Positions 8,854 through 17,784 of a stretch of 64,000 bases of DNA are shown piece by piece. The DNA lies in assembly GCA_963665215.2 (NCBI GenBank), contig CAXXWW010000006.1, forward strand, positions 1 to 64,000. Reading direction: 5' to 3'. The notes beneath the pieces are model-generated. The model was not told the DNA's origin. It did not search any database and was given only the letters and a program-made list of their open reading frames with translations. The DNA comes from G963665215 sp963665215 (GTDB lineage: Bacteria > Chloroflexota > Dehalococcoidia > Lucifugimonadales > CAUZJF01). The translations under genes were made by a program, and so were the position numbers. Every line of letters begins with the position of its first letter. Positions within the stretch are counted from its first letter, which is position 1.

Positions 8854-9052
8854 GGAATTCCCCATATCAAGCTGTCTGGACCCAAGCAACGCACCATCCT
8901 CGACGGGAGCCATCGTAGTATGAGTCAAGAATGCCGTCAACCATCCCATCGAGCGTACAAAACCATCTCTCGGCGTCGTGAACTGGCCTACGATGGCCGC
9001 GCGAGCGGCTTTCACTACGTTCGCACTCCCTTCCAACTCGTCCAGGCACTAC
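8854..9052 (+). repeat. dispersed repeat A, copy A2 (nearly full)
   Basis: Starts GGAATTCCCCATATCAAGCT and runs about 200 bases through CCATCCTCGACGGGAGCCAT, CATCTCTCGGCGTCGTGAAC and TTCACTACGTTCGCACTCCC. Noncoding on both strands. It serves as the reference for the other copies. Confidence 0.8.
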
Positions 9053-9123
9053 TGTACCCTGCTCAATAGTACCTCTGTCGGTACTGGTCGGAAGCGACTG
9101 AAACGAAAGGATGTGGTGGGCTG

Positions 9124-9483
9124 ATGGCTAAGCGTGACTCGTATTGCGAAGATGTCCTCTCGGGGAAGCTCGACGTGCAGCGCGTCTACGAGGACGACCT
9201 CGTCCTCGCCTTCCACCACCCCAGCCCCGTGGCCGAGATTCATGTCGTTGTAGTCCCCAAGAGCCACGTCCCTTCACTACTCGACGAAGCCGCCCTCGAC
9301 GGCGACCTTCTGTCGTCGATGGTCCAAGCGATTCAAGCGACCGCGACATCGCTCGACCTTCTCGGCGAAGAGAGGCCCTGAGGGTTCTACGTGCGGGCCA
9401 ATGCTGCGGCTCCCGGTGTGACGCCGCACATGCACTGGCATATTCTCGGGCCGGGTGCCGGTGCCAATTGGCCAGGATCATGA
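9124..9483 (+). pseudogene. HIT-family protein with in-frame TGA
   Basis: Histidine-triad nucleotide hydrolase-like protein. Residues 1-85 (CEDVLSGKL...VYEDDLVLAFHHPSPVAEIHVVVVPKSHV) match HIT proteins. After a TGA at 9379-9381 the same frame continues GFYVRANAAAPGVTPHMHWHILGPG to a stop at 9483, including the active-site triad HMHWH. The expected residue at the stop is Gly (GGA to TGA, one base). The rebuilt protein has 119 codons, the usual HIT size. Either a nonsense mutation or a base-call error. Confidence 0.75.
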
Positions 9484-9535
9484 TGCGGTCGCGTCGCCCT
9501 GGTTATCGTCGGCGAATTGTTGGTCGTCGCCGTTT

Positions 9536-10162
9536 TCACCTGAATCTTGGATAGGCTGGATGGTACCTGAACTCCACCTCATCAAGCCCAAGCTCCCTCA
9601 GCGTGGAGTGCTCGGCAACTATTGGGGTGTGGGGGAACGGCGCAACCTCCTGGAGCATATCAATGAACAGGCCACGTTCCACTTCCCGGATGACCCGGTC
9701 TGCCTCCCGCTTGGCCCCGTCGTACCAAGCATGGCCGAACACTTCCCGAGCGTAGGCTTGCTCGAATTCCTGCAAATCAACAAGCCGACACGATCTGCCA
9801 TCGGCGAGCACCAAAACATCGAGGTGCAAGTCAGTAGTGTAAATGGCGTCGCGATGCAAGTAGTGGGGCGTGGTCATGTCACAGTTGAAGGCGAACGGGA
9901 ACTCGCTCTTCGGATATGACGTTAGGCTGAGGTCGTTGATGTCAAAGGTTACAAAGACGCTCAGCCACCTATCCAAGAACCCATAGTACCTCCCGAATGC
10001 GTGCCAGCCCTTCCGAACCCCCAGGGTGTCAATGACGATGGCATCGTCGCCAACGTGTACAAGCCGACTCGGGTGTTCGAAACGCCTTACGTGCCCGAGA
10101 GGCCAGGCCTTGGAAGGAAGGTGGGCCTGATAGAGGATGGTAGGGTCTGCGTCAGATATCAT
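9536..10162 (-). CDS. DUF402-domain protein
   Basis: 208 residues. The middle part, VFVTFDINDLSLT...YTTDLHLDVLVLADGRSCRLVDLQEFEQAY, matches the DUF402 family, in which a beta-barrel with acidic residues binds divalent metal; some members are nucleoside phosphatases. The start ATG 10162 is followed by a family-like N-terminus with HVGDDAIVIDTLGVRKGW. No membrane segment or signal. Exact activity unknown. It is a single gene facing away from the HIT gene. Confidence 0.75.
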   Translation of the reverse strand: MISDADPTILYQAHLPSKAWPLGHVRRFEHPSRLVHVGDDAIVIDTLGVRKGWHAFGRYYGFLDRWLSVFVTFDINDLSLTSYPKSEFPFAFNCDMTTPHYLHRDAIYTTDLHLDVLVLADGRSCRLVDLQEFEQAYAREVFGHAWYDGAKREADRVIREVERGLFIDMLQEVAPFPHTPIVAEHSTLRELGLDEVEFRYHPAYPRFR

Positions 10163-10298
10163 TGATGGCGGGAATCACCCCTCGTCGCTCATTCTTAGCC
10201 GTTCATTGCGCCTCTTTAGGCACAGCGTGGTCCAAGTGGGGTGGCGTACTTGGCCGCTGCCCTAGTTGGAAACCGATGATGAATTCGGCCGCGGAGTG

Positions 10299-10448
10299 TT
10301 AACTCCGACGAACCGCCTCTATCACAGCCTGGTGGTCGTAATCCACTCGCCGGTGTGCAAGCTCCAGCGCCGAAGGAGATGCGTCGAGGATTTGGTAGCT
10401 CGACCTGAGGTCAGGTGCCTTCGGGTTGCTCACACTTCCGGGGTTCAC
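10299..10448 (-). pseudogene. metallophosphoesterase C-terminal fragment
   Basis: A 49-residue tail beginning VNPGSVSNPKAPDLRSSYQI and ending HRRVDYDHQAVIEAVRRS then stop. This is the typical end of calcineurin-like phosphoesterases of the YfcE/MJ0936 group (NPGSVG...ASYALLD...RVPYD). Everything upstream is missing and the fragment runs into a DegT fragment. Remnant only. Confidence 0.55.
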
Positions 10449-10453
10449 CACCC

Positions 10454-10738
10454 TTATCGGACATCAACGAGCATCAGGGCCACCAGCAGCGCAAGGGTGC
10501 CGTTGTTGACAGTGACCACCCTGGGGTTGCCGATGAACTCGCCGAGCATGGTTTCGAAGGCGTCGATCATCGACTCGCCGTCTTGCCGGAGAGCGCGGCG
10601 CAGGTGCTCGATCTCCCCTTCGCCGAAACTCGGGTTCTCCCAGGGGACTCGCACCTCCATGCGACTCGCCCTTGCGCGTGCTGTGAGTAAGATTCTTTCA
10701 TCCCCCTGGTCCTTCGGCTGCGGGTCAGACAAGCCCAA
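10454..10738 (-). pseudogene. DegT/DnrJ/EryC1 aminotransferase N-terminal fragment
   Basis: The segment VPWENPSFGEGEIEHLRRAL...GESMIDAFETMLGEFIGNPRVVTVNNGTLALLVALMLVDV is the start of a DegT-family sugar aminotransferase (usual form: IPFSKPSIGEEE...GP.v..FE..fA.y.g...av.v.sGTaAL..al). It stops before the PLP-binding lysine region. It adjoins the phosphoesterase tail, so two unrelated gene ends were joined here. Confidence 0.6.
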
Positions 10739-12533
10739 GCTCCTTGGCCTTGGCCCGGATCCGCTCGATCCGGTCCTCGATCGGGTTTATTCTCGAAGCA
10801 TCGGGCGTTGCCCTCGCCAGGCTGACCCACTCGTAGAGGTCGAACCCGGCGAAGCGGTCATCGTTGTAAACAGCCTCCAGGTCGGCCAGGTACTCCTCGA
10901 TATCAATCGCCCGCGCCAGGTATCGGTTGAGGTACAGCGGGGTGCCGGCGCGGTTGGCGAATGCGATAGCATCTTTCGCGACGGGTTCGCTCAGCGAGTT
11001 GTCGAGGCGCTGGCGGTCCGGCTCGCCCTCCGGCGGGTCCTCCCAGGCCTCGAACCAGCTCGTTCGGAAGGTGATCCCGTCGGCCAGGCCGTCCGAGACC
11101 CAACTCTTCCAGTCGAAGTGCATGTTCGGAGGAAAGCCCATGAGCTGGCCGTGGACCGGTTTGGGGCGAAACGCCTCGGTGTGGAGGTGGAACTGCATCT
11201 TCCGGCCGGCCTTCCGGACCCTCGCGGCGGTATCGCGCACGAAGTCCGTGTAGTGCTCGCCGCGGATTCCGGCCAGCCGCGCCCTGTCCTCTGCGCTCAA
11301 TGACGGCTCCGAGCCGTACCTGCGTTCGAACTCCTGCACGACCGGATCGTTGTAGCCATACTCTGTCGGCTCGTCCACCAGGCTGCCGTGGTGGGAGACC
11401 CGCAGGTCCAGGCCGTCGACGCCGGTGTCGAGGATGCGGTCCACCCAGCCGGACCAGAGCTTGCGTACCTCTGGGTACATCTCACAGGGCGTAGACGGCA
11501 AGTACTCGTTCCTGCCTCGGGCGAACGCTATTATGCCTCCGCGTTGGAGCGAGCTCCAACGTTCGTCGTCCTCACGTCGGCTGTTATCCGAGTCCAGGGC
11601 CACCGGAAGCACGCCCATGCCCGAATCGAACTCCAGGCCTCCCTCACGGAAGTCGCTCGGGCGGTTCCACACGGTGCTCAGAGTGGCAACCTCGATCGGC
11701 AGCGGCTCAGGTGCGTCCCCGTAGGCTTCGATCATTCCCACGGCGGTGTTAATGAAGTCGCCACCCTGGTCGGTGAAGTCAGTCGTAACGAGGACGTACT
11801 TATCGGCGAGGTCCAGCCCCTCCAGCGAGAGGGTGCGCACTGCCGCACCCTCGGCCGTTACGACATCCCCGTAGTAGTCGCGCAGCTCTCGCGGAGCGCG
11901 CTCCACAGCCTCGGTCACCGTGAACGACGTATCGCTCCGCTCGTACTGCCAGTTGTTGTGGCTGACCCAGACCTGGAGGTGTTCGGCGGTCACCCGCGTA
12001 GGCGAATCGTCCTTTTTGAGCAGCCTGATTTTCTTGATCGGCGTGGACTCGAGGCTGGGCGGAAGCTCGACGGGATAGCGGCGCAATCGGACTTCGGGAT
12101 GCTGCTGTGCGAACGGTATCGCTTGCCACACTGTGCCGCCGATACGCTTGAGGGTCGTAGCGTCGGCCAGATCCGAGCCCTCCGGGTACGATCCCGAAAC
12201 CCCGGTATTGTAAGCCTTCAGGACTCCGTACACCTCCATGCCGTGCTTGTGAGCCAGGGGCACGGCGGCCTTCAGAGGCTCGCCGATGCGGTCGAGAGTC
12301 GCCCGGCCATACTTCATGAGTGGATGTTCGAAAAGGCTGCCCGCCCAATAGGAGTCGGGGTCTGCGTCGCCGTAATAGAGCCAGTAGATGCGCCCAACCC
12401 CCATGCTCTTGATCATGCCCATCATCTCGTCCATCAGGTCGAGGGTAAAGCTCCCGCTGCCGACGTCGTCGGGGAAATCGACGGTGCAGGAAAGGAGGAA
12501 ATCTGAGCGGCGGTTACCGGTTGCGGGGGCCAT
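10725..12533 (-). CDS. large glycosidase-like TIM-barrel protein of unknown specificity
   Basis: 602 residues, complete, ATG 12533 with GGATGGAG upstream. Segments such as GVGRIYWLYYGD, KHGMEVYGVLKAYNTG, DTGVDGLDLRVSHHGSL, AGRKMQFHLHTEAF, DGITFRTSWFEAWED and FAGFDLYEWVSLA fit a beta/alpha barrel with acidic strand ends, interrupted near residues 150-300 by a beta-rich insert. It resembles family-10-like glycosyl-hydrolase-related proteins, like the gene at 6-1457. No signal peptide. Substrate not known. Confidence 0.65.
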   Translation of the reverse strand: MAPATGNRRSDFLLSCTVDFPDDVGSGSFTLDLMDEMMGMIKSMGVGRIYWLYYGDADPDSYWAGSLFEHPLMKYGRATLDRIGEPLKAAVPLAHKHGMEVYGVLKAYNTGVSGSYPEGSDLADATTLKRIGGTVWQAIPFAQQHPEVRLRRYPVELPPSLESTPIKKIRLLKKDDSPTRVTAEHLQVWVSHNNWQYERSDTSFTVTEAVERAPRELRDYYGDVVTAEGAAVRTLSLEGLDLADKYVLVTTDFTDQGGDFINTAVGMIEAYGDAPEPLPIEVATLSTVWNRPSDFREGGLEFDSGMGVLPVALDSDNSRREDDERWSSLQRGGIIAFARGRNEYLPSTPCEMYPEVRKLWSGWVDRILDTGVDGLDLRVSHHGSLVDEPTEYGYNDPVVQEFERRYGSEPSLSAEDRARLAGIRGEHYTDFVRDTAARVRKAGRKMQFHLHTEAFRPKPVHGQLMGFPPNMHFDWKSWVSDGLADGITFRTSWFEAWEDPPEGEPDRQRLDNSLSEPVAKDAIAFANRAGTPLYLNRYLARAIDIEEYLADLEAVYNDDRFAGFDLYEWVSLARATPDASRINPIEDRIERIRAKAKELGLV

Positions 12534-12717
12534 GATGCTCCATCCTGAGCAGGCGTCGTTCAGGTACCATCGCGAGTGTAATTCCGGCCGAGGCGACTGT
12601 CAACGGAACCGCGGCGGCCTGCGTCGGGGCCCAACGCTAACGGGACCGTAGGGGCCAGACCCGATGAGAGAAACGTTCTCAAGACCGCGGAGTGGCGGTC
12701 CCAACCTCAGCCAGCAT

Positions 12718-12968
12718 TCAGCCGCCGAGCTGGCGAGAAATGCGGCCGAGCAGGTCCTGGACAGCCAGCGCATCCTCGTCGATCGGTCCGGAGTCCATGT
12801 GCGGCCTCGCAGTGGACGGATCATCGAAAACCAGTCCAGGTCGATGGCGCCGTGTAGCACGTCCGCCTCCACTAGCAGGTCGGATACCTCGGACAGCATC
12901 GTAGTCTTTCCAGACCCCATGGAGCCCGAGATGATTAGCATTGGCACTGTCGCACCCATCTCAAACAC
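12718..12968 (-). pseudogene. P-loop nucleotide-binding protein remnant
   Basis: The N-terminal 50 residues carry a good Walker A (IISGSMGSGKTT) and the segment SDLLVEADVLHGAIDLDWF known from small AAA-like kinase-type proteins. After about codon 50 the match continues in another frame as a short tail (FDDPSTARPHMDSG...LLGRISRQLGG, stop at 12718). The central two thirds of such proteins is missing, so an internal deletion with a frame change has destroyed the gene. Confidence 0.5.
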
Positions 12969-13061
12969 CTTTCCTTATCGCCGGGCTTCCAGCCTAGGCT
13001 TAACCTATGGGTCGCAGTACGAAGACGTTTCCACACTGGATGGCGACTCTATATAGTCTTT

Positions 13062-14784
13062 AGCCCGAATCCACCGAAGGAGGGCGTCGGGTTAGCGTCC
13101 TGAGGCGGCAAGAAGGTGCTCCTGTGCTTCTGGGATAATGGTTTTGTAGCAAAAAAACGGCCCCGGAAAAGGAGCACCCAGTAGATGCTGCCACGCAACC
13201 ACCCCGACCGGATCCAAATCACCTTCGACGACCGCCGCTTGGTGGCCAATGCCGGGCTGCTCCTTCCGGCCACCCTGGCGCGGCACCTCGGCCTGCCCGA
13301 ACTCGTCCGGCAGCGCCTCGACCTGGGCGATGCCCCGGGGCGGGCGAACACGAGCGACAAGATGATGACGCTGGTGGCGTCTGCGCTGGCTGGGGGCGAC
13401 TGCATTGACGACGCCGATGTGTTGCGCACCGGGGGGACGGCCTGCACCCTGGGCGGCACGGTCAAGGCGCCATCCACCCTGGGCACCTTCCTGCGCAGCT
13501 TCCGGTGGGGCCACGTCCGTCAACTCGACCGGGTGAGCCGCGAGTTGCTGGCCCGGGCTTGGCAGGCCGGGGCGGGACCCGGCGACGGGCCCCTGACCAT
13601 TGACCTGGACTCCACCATCTGCGAGACCTACGGACTGGCCAAGGAGGGCGCCCGCCACCACGGCTATACCGGCAAGCGGGGCTACCACCCGCTGCTGGCC
13701 ATCGCCGCCGGCACCGGAGACGTGCTGATGTCCCGGCTGCGCGAGGGCCGGGCCAACACCGCCCGCGGCGCCGCCCACTTCCTGCGGGAGACGGTGGGAC
13801 GGGTGCGCTACGCCGGGGCCAACGGACGACTCACGCTACGGGCCGACAGCGGGTTCTACACTCATGGCGTGGTATCCGTCTGCCGCAAGATGGATGTCCG
13901 CTTCTCCATCACCATCCGCCAGCACAAAAGCCTGCACAATCTCATCGAGGCGATACCCGAAGATGCCTGGACGCCGATTCCTTACTGGATGGACGGCGCC
14001 GCCGATGTGGCCGAGATCACCTGCACCCCCTTCCAGGCCGAGGCGGACGCCGCGCCGGTACGGCTCATCGTCCGGCGGGTGAAGCCGACGCCCGGTTCCC
14101 AACTGGCCCTCTTCGCCAAATACAGCTATCATGGCTTCATCACCGACCGGGACGGGGAGTTGCTCGAACTGGAGGCTGACCATCGCCGCCACGCCGAGAT
14201 CGAGAATGCCATACGCGACCTCAAGTACGGCGTCGGGCTGAACCATCTCCCCTCGGGCCGCTTCGCCGCCAACGGCGCCTGGCTGGCCGTCCAGACGATG
14301 GCCCACAACCTGGCCCGCTGGACGGCGCGGATCGGTCTGGGAGAGCGGATAGCCACCACCAAGACCCTCCGGCGGCGGTTCTTCTCCCTGGCCGGACGGC
14401 TCACCCGCTCGGCACGCCGGTTGACCCTGCATCTTCCGGATCGCTGGCCTTGGGCTGAGAAGTTCAGCCGCGCCTTGGCCCGGCTGCGAGCCATTCCACT
14501 CCCGGCCTGACGGCACCGTCGGCGACCGACCCACCCACCGGACAACCGAAGATCCCCGCAGACTCGTGCCAGCCCGGTCCGAGAGAGTTCCCTGCTGCGT
14601 ATTCTCTCGCCATCCCGCGCATCGCAGCTCCCGCAGACGGCCATAGGGGCCCCTGTGCGGCGATGAAGACCGTCCGCCGACCTCCCTACCCCAAATGGAA
14701 CCCAGGCTATTTCCCCTGTAGCTCCCTCACCCCCCTTCCGCTTTCCTCACGCCGTCCATCGGTGTCCTTCGGTGGATTCGGGCT
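13062..14784 (+). mobile_element. IS1380-family element, copy 1 (1723 bp)
   Basis: The ends are perfect inverted repeats: AGCCCGAATCCACCGAAGGA at the left and its complement at the right. It holds one transposase gene and about 270 noncoding bases before the right end. Copy 2 (24231-25953) has the same length and differs at about three bases, so one is a very recent duplicate. Flanks are TTTA/CTTA, a doubtful short target duplication. Confidence 0.9.
13185..14510 (+). CDS. IS1380-family transposase, copy 1
   Basis: 441 residues, full length for the family. Acidic catalytic motifs: TIDLDSTICETYG, LTLRADSGFY, and the C-terminal E in RRHAEIENAIRDLKYG. The start ATG 13185 follows AAAAGGAGC. Moves the element by DDE chemistry. 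It differs from copy 2 by one residue (AEITC versus AETTC). Confidence 0.92.
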   Translation: MLPRNHPDRIQITFDDRRLVANAGLLLPATLARHLGLPELVRQRLDLGDAPGRANTSDKMMTLVASALAGGDCIDDADVLRTGGTACTLGGTVKAPSTLGTFLRSFRWGHVRQLDRVSRELLARAWQAGAGPGDGPLTIDLDSTICETYGLAKEGARHHGYTGKRGYHPLLAIAAGTGDVLMSRLREGRANTARGAAHFLRETVGRVRYAGANGRLTLRADSGFYTHGVVSVCRKMDVRFSITIRQHKSLHNLIEAIPEDAWTPIPYWMDGAADVAEITCTPFQAEADAAPVRLIVRRVKPTPGSQLALFAKYSYHGFITDRDGELLELEADHRRHAEIENAIRDLKYGVGLNHLPSGRFAANGAWLAVQTMAHNLARWTARIGLGERIATTKTLRRRFFSLAGRLTRSARRLTLHLPDRWPWAEKFSRALARLRAIPLPA

Positions 14785-14835
14785 TAGTAGAGGAGGTATC
14801 CGGTGTGGACTTGATCCCTCCAGCGGGCCCACGGC

Positions 14836-15561
14836 CTATTGTCTTGCCGCCTGGAAACATATGAATCCGGGTTGTTTCATTAGCTTCCGATAATCTTCCG
14901 GGTCTAGGTCCTTGAATTCCTTTAGGGGTCTGGGCTCAAGCACGCGCTCTAGTGTAAAGCCTGCGCCGAGCAGCGGGTCTAGCATGTCACTGAGTGAGCG
15001 TCTGTAATACGGCACCACGATCGGTGTGCCAAACCCCCGCCACGTCATATCGACTCGTTCCACGTCGAAGTAGTTGCCTGCGGGATGGTGTTCGTAGAAC
15101 TCATCAGATGGATGCCCCACTGAAAATACGAACCGACCAGACCGTCGTAACACTCGGAAGAACTCTTTGAAAACTGGTTGCCAGTCCTCGATGTAGTCCA
15201 ATGCCAGAGAACTAACAATTAGGTCAAATGAGTCTGACTCCAAGAAATCGAGCGGTTGGTTGAAGTCTGCAAGGAATATTCGGGCTCTTCCTTGAAGACG
15301 TTTTTCAGCTAGCTCCACCATCTTGGGGCTGACGTCGAAACCTACAACTTCTGCGCCATGCTCCAGTAGCCAATCAGCAAGAACTCCCGGCCCACAGGCG
15401 GCATCCACTACCCGCTTTCTCTCGACGGGGGGCAACAAAGACTGTATAGCTGGCCAGTTATAGAAGGCATTGTGAGCCTTGGTTTCGACTCGGGCTGCGT
15501 ACGATTCGGCTATCTCCTCCCAGGCAGCCAGTGCTAATGGTTCCTCTTTCATGGCCGTCAT
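14836..15561 (-). CDS. class I SAM-dependent methyltransferase
   Basis: 241 residues. The SAM-binding motif I is VVDAACGPGVLADWLLEHGAEVVGFDVS, followed by motif II-like ARIFLADFNQPLDF, FDLIVSSLALDYIEDW and the post-motif FFRVLRRSGRFVFSVGHP. This is the typical small-molecule or menaquinone-type methyltransferase layout; substrate unknown. The start ATG 15561 or the ATG three codons later is plausible. Its 3' end lies 52 bases from the right end of IS1380 copy 1 and the C-terminus looks complete. Confidence 0.85.
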   Translation of the reverse strand: MTAMKEEPLALAAWEEIAESYAARVETKAHNAFYNWPAIQSLLPPVERKRVVDAACGPGVLADWLLEHGAEVVGFDVSPKMVELAEKRLQGRARIFLADFNQPLDFLESDSFDLIVSSLALDYIEDWQPVFKEFFRVLRRSGRFVFSVGHPSDEFYEHHPAGNYFDVERVDMTWRGFGTPIVVPYYRRSLSDMLDPLLGAGFTLERVLEPRPLKEFKDLDPEDYRKLMKQPGFICFQAARQ

Positions 15562-15600
15562 CTCCTGGCAACTGGGAATCGGAGCCTTTGAGTTACACCC

Positions 15601-15798
15601 TCAAATGTTATCGATGAACGAGATCGCCCTTTGCCGCAAATCCAGGTTTCGGTGGATGAGGTGTATGACGCTCCGGCCAACACTTCAGGCTGAGCATTGG
15701 GGATAGCTCTCGACAGTTCCTCTCCCATCGAAACTGGCACGACCCTGTCACCTGCCCCGTGGAGCACCAGAGTTGGAGCGCCCACATCTCTGGCAAAC
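15601..15798 (-). pseudogene. alpha/beta-hydrolase C-terminal fragment
   Basis: The C-terminal third of an alpha/beta hydrolase: FARDVGAPTLVLHGAGDRVV (strand before the acidic residue) and PVSMGEELSRAIPNAQPEVL, then after a one-base shift near 15660 VIHLIHRNLDLRQRAISFIDNI with the catalytic-His region, and stop. The N-terminal part, with the nucleophile elbow, is missing because the IS1182-like element starts at 15799. Confidence 0.65.
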
Positions 15799-17784
15799 TT
15801 GATTCCCTCGTAAAAACCCCTCGTCCTCCGGGGGCAATGGGAGGATAATGTGGGGAAAGGGCGTTGGGGCAGCGCCCGGGCGAGGGAGGGGAGGATGTTC
15901 CGAGCGCGAGACCCGCAAGAGAGCCTCTGGCAGTCCCAGTTCCTGGTGACGCCGAAGAAGGCTAAGCGCCTGGAGGGGAGTTGGGCCGAGGTTTTCCGAA
16001 ACGAGGCGCTCCCCCTGATTGACGAGGAGCTCTTTGCTCCGATGTACTGCGCGGACAACGGCCGTCCCAACCGAGCGGTGCAGACCGTCCTCGGGGTCCA
16101 CCTTCTCAAAGAGATGTTCAACCTCACCGACGGTGAAGCCCTGGAGCAGCTAGAGTTCAACCTGCTCTGGCACCACGCCCTGCGGCTGGACATCGAGGAG
16201 ACCCACCTGCCCCAGAAGACCCTCCACAACTTCCGAGTTCGCCTGATGCAGCGCGATGGTGGCTGGCTGGCTTTCCAGGAGACCACGGACCGGATCATCC
16301 AGGCGCTGGGCATACGCACCGGAAAGCAACGGCTGGACTCCACCCACATCATGAGCAACATCGCTACACTCACCCGGCTGGGCCTGTTCTGTGAGACGAT
16401 GCGGTTGTTCCTGCGGGCCTTGCGCTGGGAGCACCCAGAGCTTCGCCCTGTGGTTCCGGAGGGCCTCCTGGGGCGCTATTTGAAGGAAGAAGACGAGGCG
16501 ACCCACTACGAGGACGCCCACACGGGGGAGGGTCGGCGACGCCTTTCGGTCTGTGCCCGGGACCTCTACCGGCTGGTGGACCGGTTCCGTGGCACGACTG
16601 CTGCCCAGCTGGAGGAGTACCGGCTGCTGGAGCGGCTGCTGCGGGAGCAGTGCCATGTGGGCAAACACCGGGACGGGCGCCCGGGGGACGATGATGACGA
16701 TGCTGGGGAATGCAAGGTGCCCGTGGCCCTGAAGGACCCGAAGCAGGTGTCCGCCGACTCGCTGCAATCGCCCCACGACCCGGATGTGACCTACAGCGGC
16801 CACAAGGGGAAGGGGTACGAGGTGCAGGTGGCGGAGACCTGCCACGGGGAGAACGCCACCCAGCTCATCACCCACGTGGAGGTGACCCCCTCGAGTGGGA
16901 GCGACACCGACGTGAGCGTGCCGGTCGTTGACGGGCTCGCGGAGCGGAAGGTCCGACCGGACGAGCTCTTCGTCGACACGGCGTATGGGTCGGGCCGCAA
17001 CGCCTTCGAAGCCTCGCGCCGGGGAACGGAACTAGTGAGCCCGGTGGCGGGGTCGGCGCCGGGGAACTCGCACGAAGGAGAGGGTGACGGACCACCGCCG
17101 CTCACCGCCGCGGACTTCCAGATCGACGTCACAGGGGAGCAGGCCACGGTGTGCCCCGCCGGCCACCCGTCCATCGAGGAGCACGAGTTGGAGGATGCGC
17201 CGGAGCGGGTAGAGGTCCACTTTGCCGGGACAACATGCGAGCCCTGCCCCTTGCGATCCCGTTGCCCAGTGAAGCTGGACCGGCGTGCGGGGGACTACGT
17301 CCTCAAGGCGGACCTGGTGAAGGTGAACATCGAGCGGCGCCGGAGGGCCGAGGCCACCGAGGAGTGGCGCAAGCGGTATGCCATAAGGGCCGGGATCGAG
17401 GGAACGAACTCCGAGCTCAAGCGCGCCCACGGGCTTGGGCGCTTGCGGGTGCGAGGGGGCCGTCGGGTGCGGCTTGCCGTCTACCTGAAGACGTTGGCGT
17501 GCAACTTCAAGCGGATGGTCCATGCACGCCTGGTGGAGATGGAGAACACGGCTCAGCGGGCGGTCGGGACGGTACCTGCGGTCGCGGCCGCATGAGGGCG
17601 CCGCTCCACAGCTTCCACCGGGTGCCCTGAGCCACGGAAGGGGTACCGCAACGGGATCACGCTTGTCCTGAGCGCGGCAGATGGTGCGGTGAGCCCAGCA
17701 GCCGGCATCCCGTGGCCTCCTCCCTTCCAGGCCCCTTCGCACGCCAGGGTTCATCTCAAACAGGCCTTTTTGCGAGGGAATCAA
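15799..17784 (+). mobile_element. IS1182-like element (1986 bp)
   Basis: Ends TTGATTCCCTCGTAAAAA (15799-15816) and TTTTTGCGAGGGAATCAA (17767-17784), an 18-bp inverted repeat with one mismatch, enclosing one transposase gene. The left flank is the middle of an alpha/beta-hydrolase gene and the right flank is the middle of a dGTPase gene, with no matching flanks. The element therefore sits on a rearrangement junction. Two MITEs share its ends. Confidence 0.88.
15895..17595 (+). CDS. IS1182-family transposase
   Basis: 566 residues. The N-terminal DUF772-like region (PNRAVQTVLGVHLLKEMFNLTDGEALEQLEFN) is followed by DDE residues in RLDSTHI, LFVDTAYGS and GIEGTNSELKRAHGLGRLRVRG, and a Cys-rich stretch TTCEPCPLRSRCPV before the last catalytic part. 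The start ATG 15895 has GGGGAGG just upstream. Intact, so it could supply transposase for the two MITEs in this window. Confidence 0.9.
   Translation: MFRARDPQESLWQSQFLVTPKKAKRLEGSWAEVFRNEALPLIDEELFAPMYCADNGRPNRAVQTVLGVHLLKEMFNLTDGEALEQLEFNLLWHHALRLDIEETHLPQKTLHNFRVRLMQRDGGWLAFQETTDRIIQALGIRTGKQRLDSTHIMSNIATLTRLGLFCETMRLFLRALRWEHPELRPVVPEGLLGRYLKEEDEATHYEDAHTGEGRRRLSVCARDLYRLVDRFRGTTAAQLEEYRLLERLLREQCHVGKHRDGRPGDDDDDAGECKVPVALKDPKQVSADSLQSPHDPDVTYSGHKGKGYEVQVAETCHGENATQLITHVEVTPSSGSDTDVSVPVVDGLAERKVRPDELFVDTAYGSGRNAFEASRRGTELVSPVAGSAPGNSHEGEGDGPPPLTAADFQIDVTGEQATVCPAGHPSIEEHELEDAPERVEVHFAGTTCEPCPLRSRCPVKLDRRAGDYVLKADLVKVNIERRRRAEATEEWRKRYAIRAGIEGTNSELKRAHGLGRLRVRGGRRVRLAVYLKTLACNFKRMVHARLVEMENTAQRAVGTVPAVAAA

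Noticed and set aside
9379..9381. Selenocysteine codon in the HIT gene
   Set aside because: The family has Gly at this place, no Sec-insertion gene or hairpin is seen, and one base change explains the stop.
10266..11303. Long plus-strand open frame (345 codons)
   Set aside because: It is opposite the phosphoesterase and DegT fragments and the large minus-strand gene, and its translation has no protein-like pattern.
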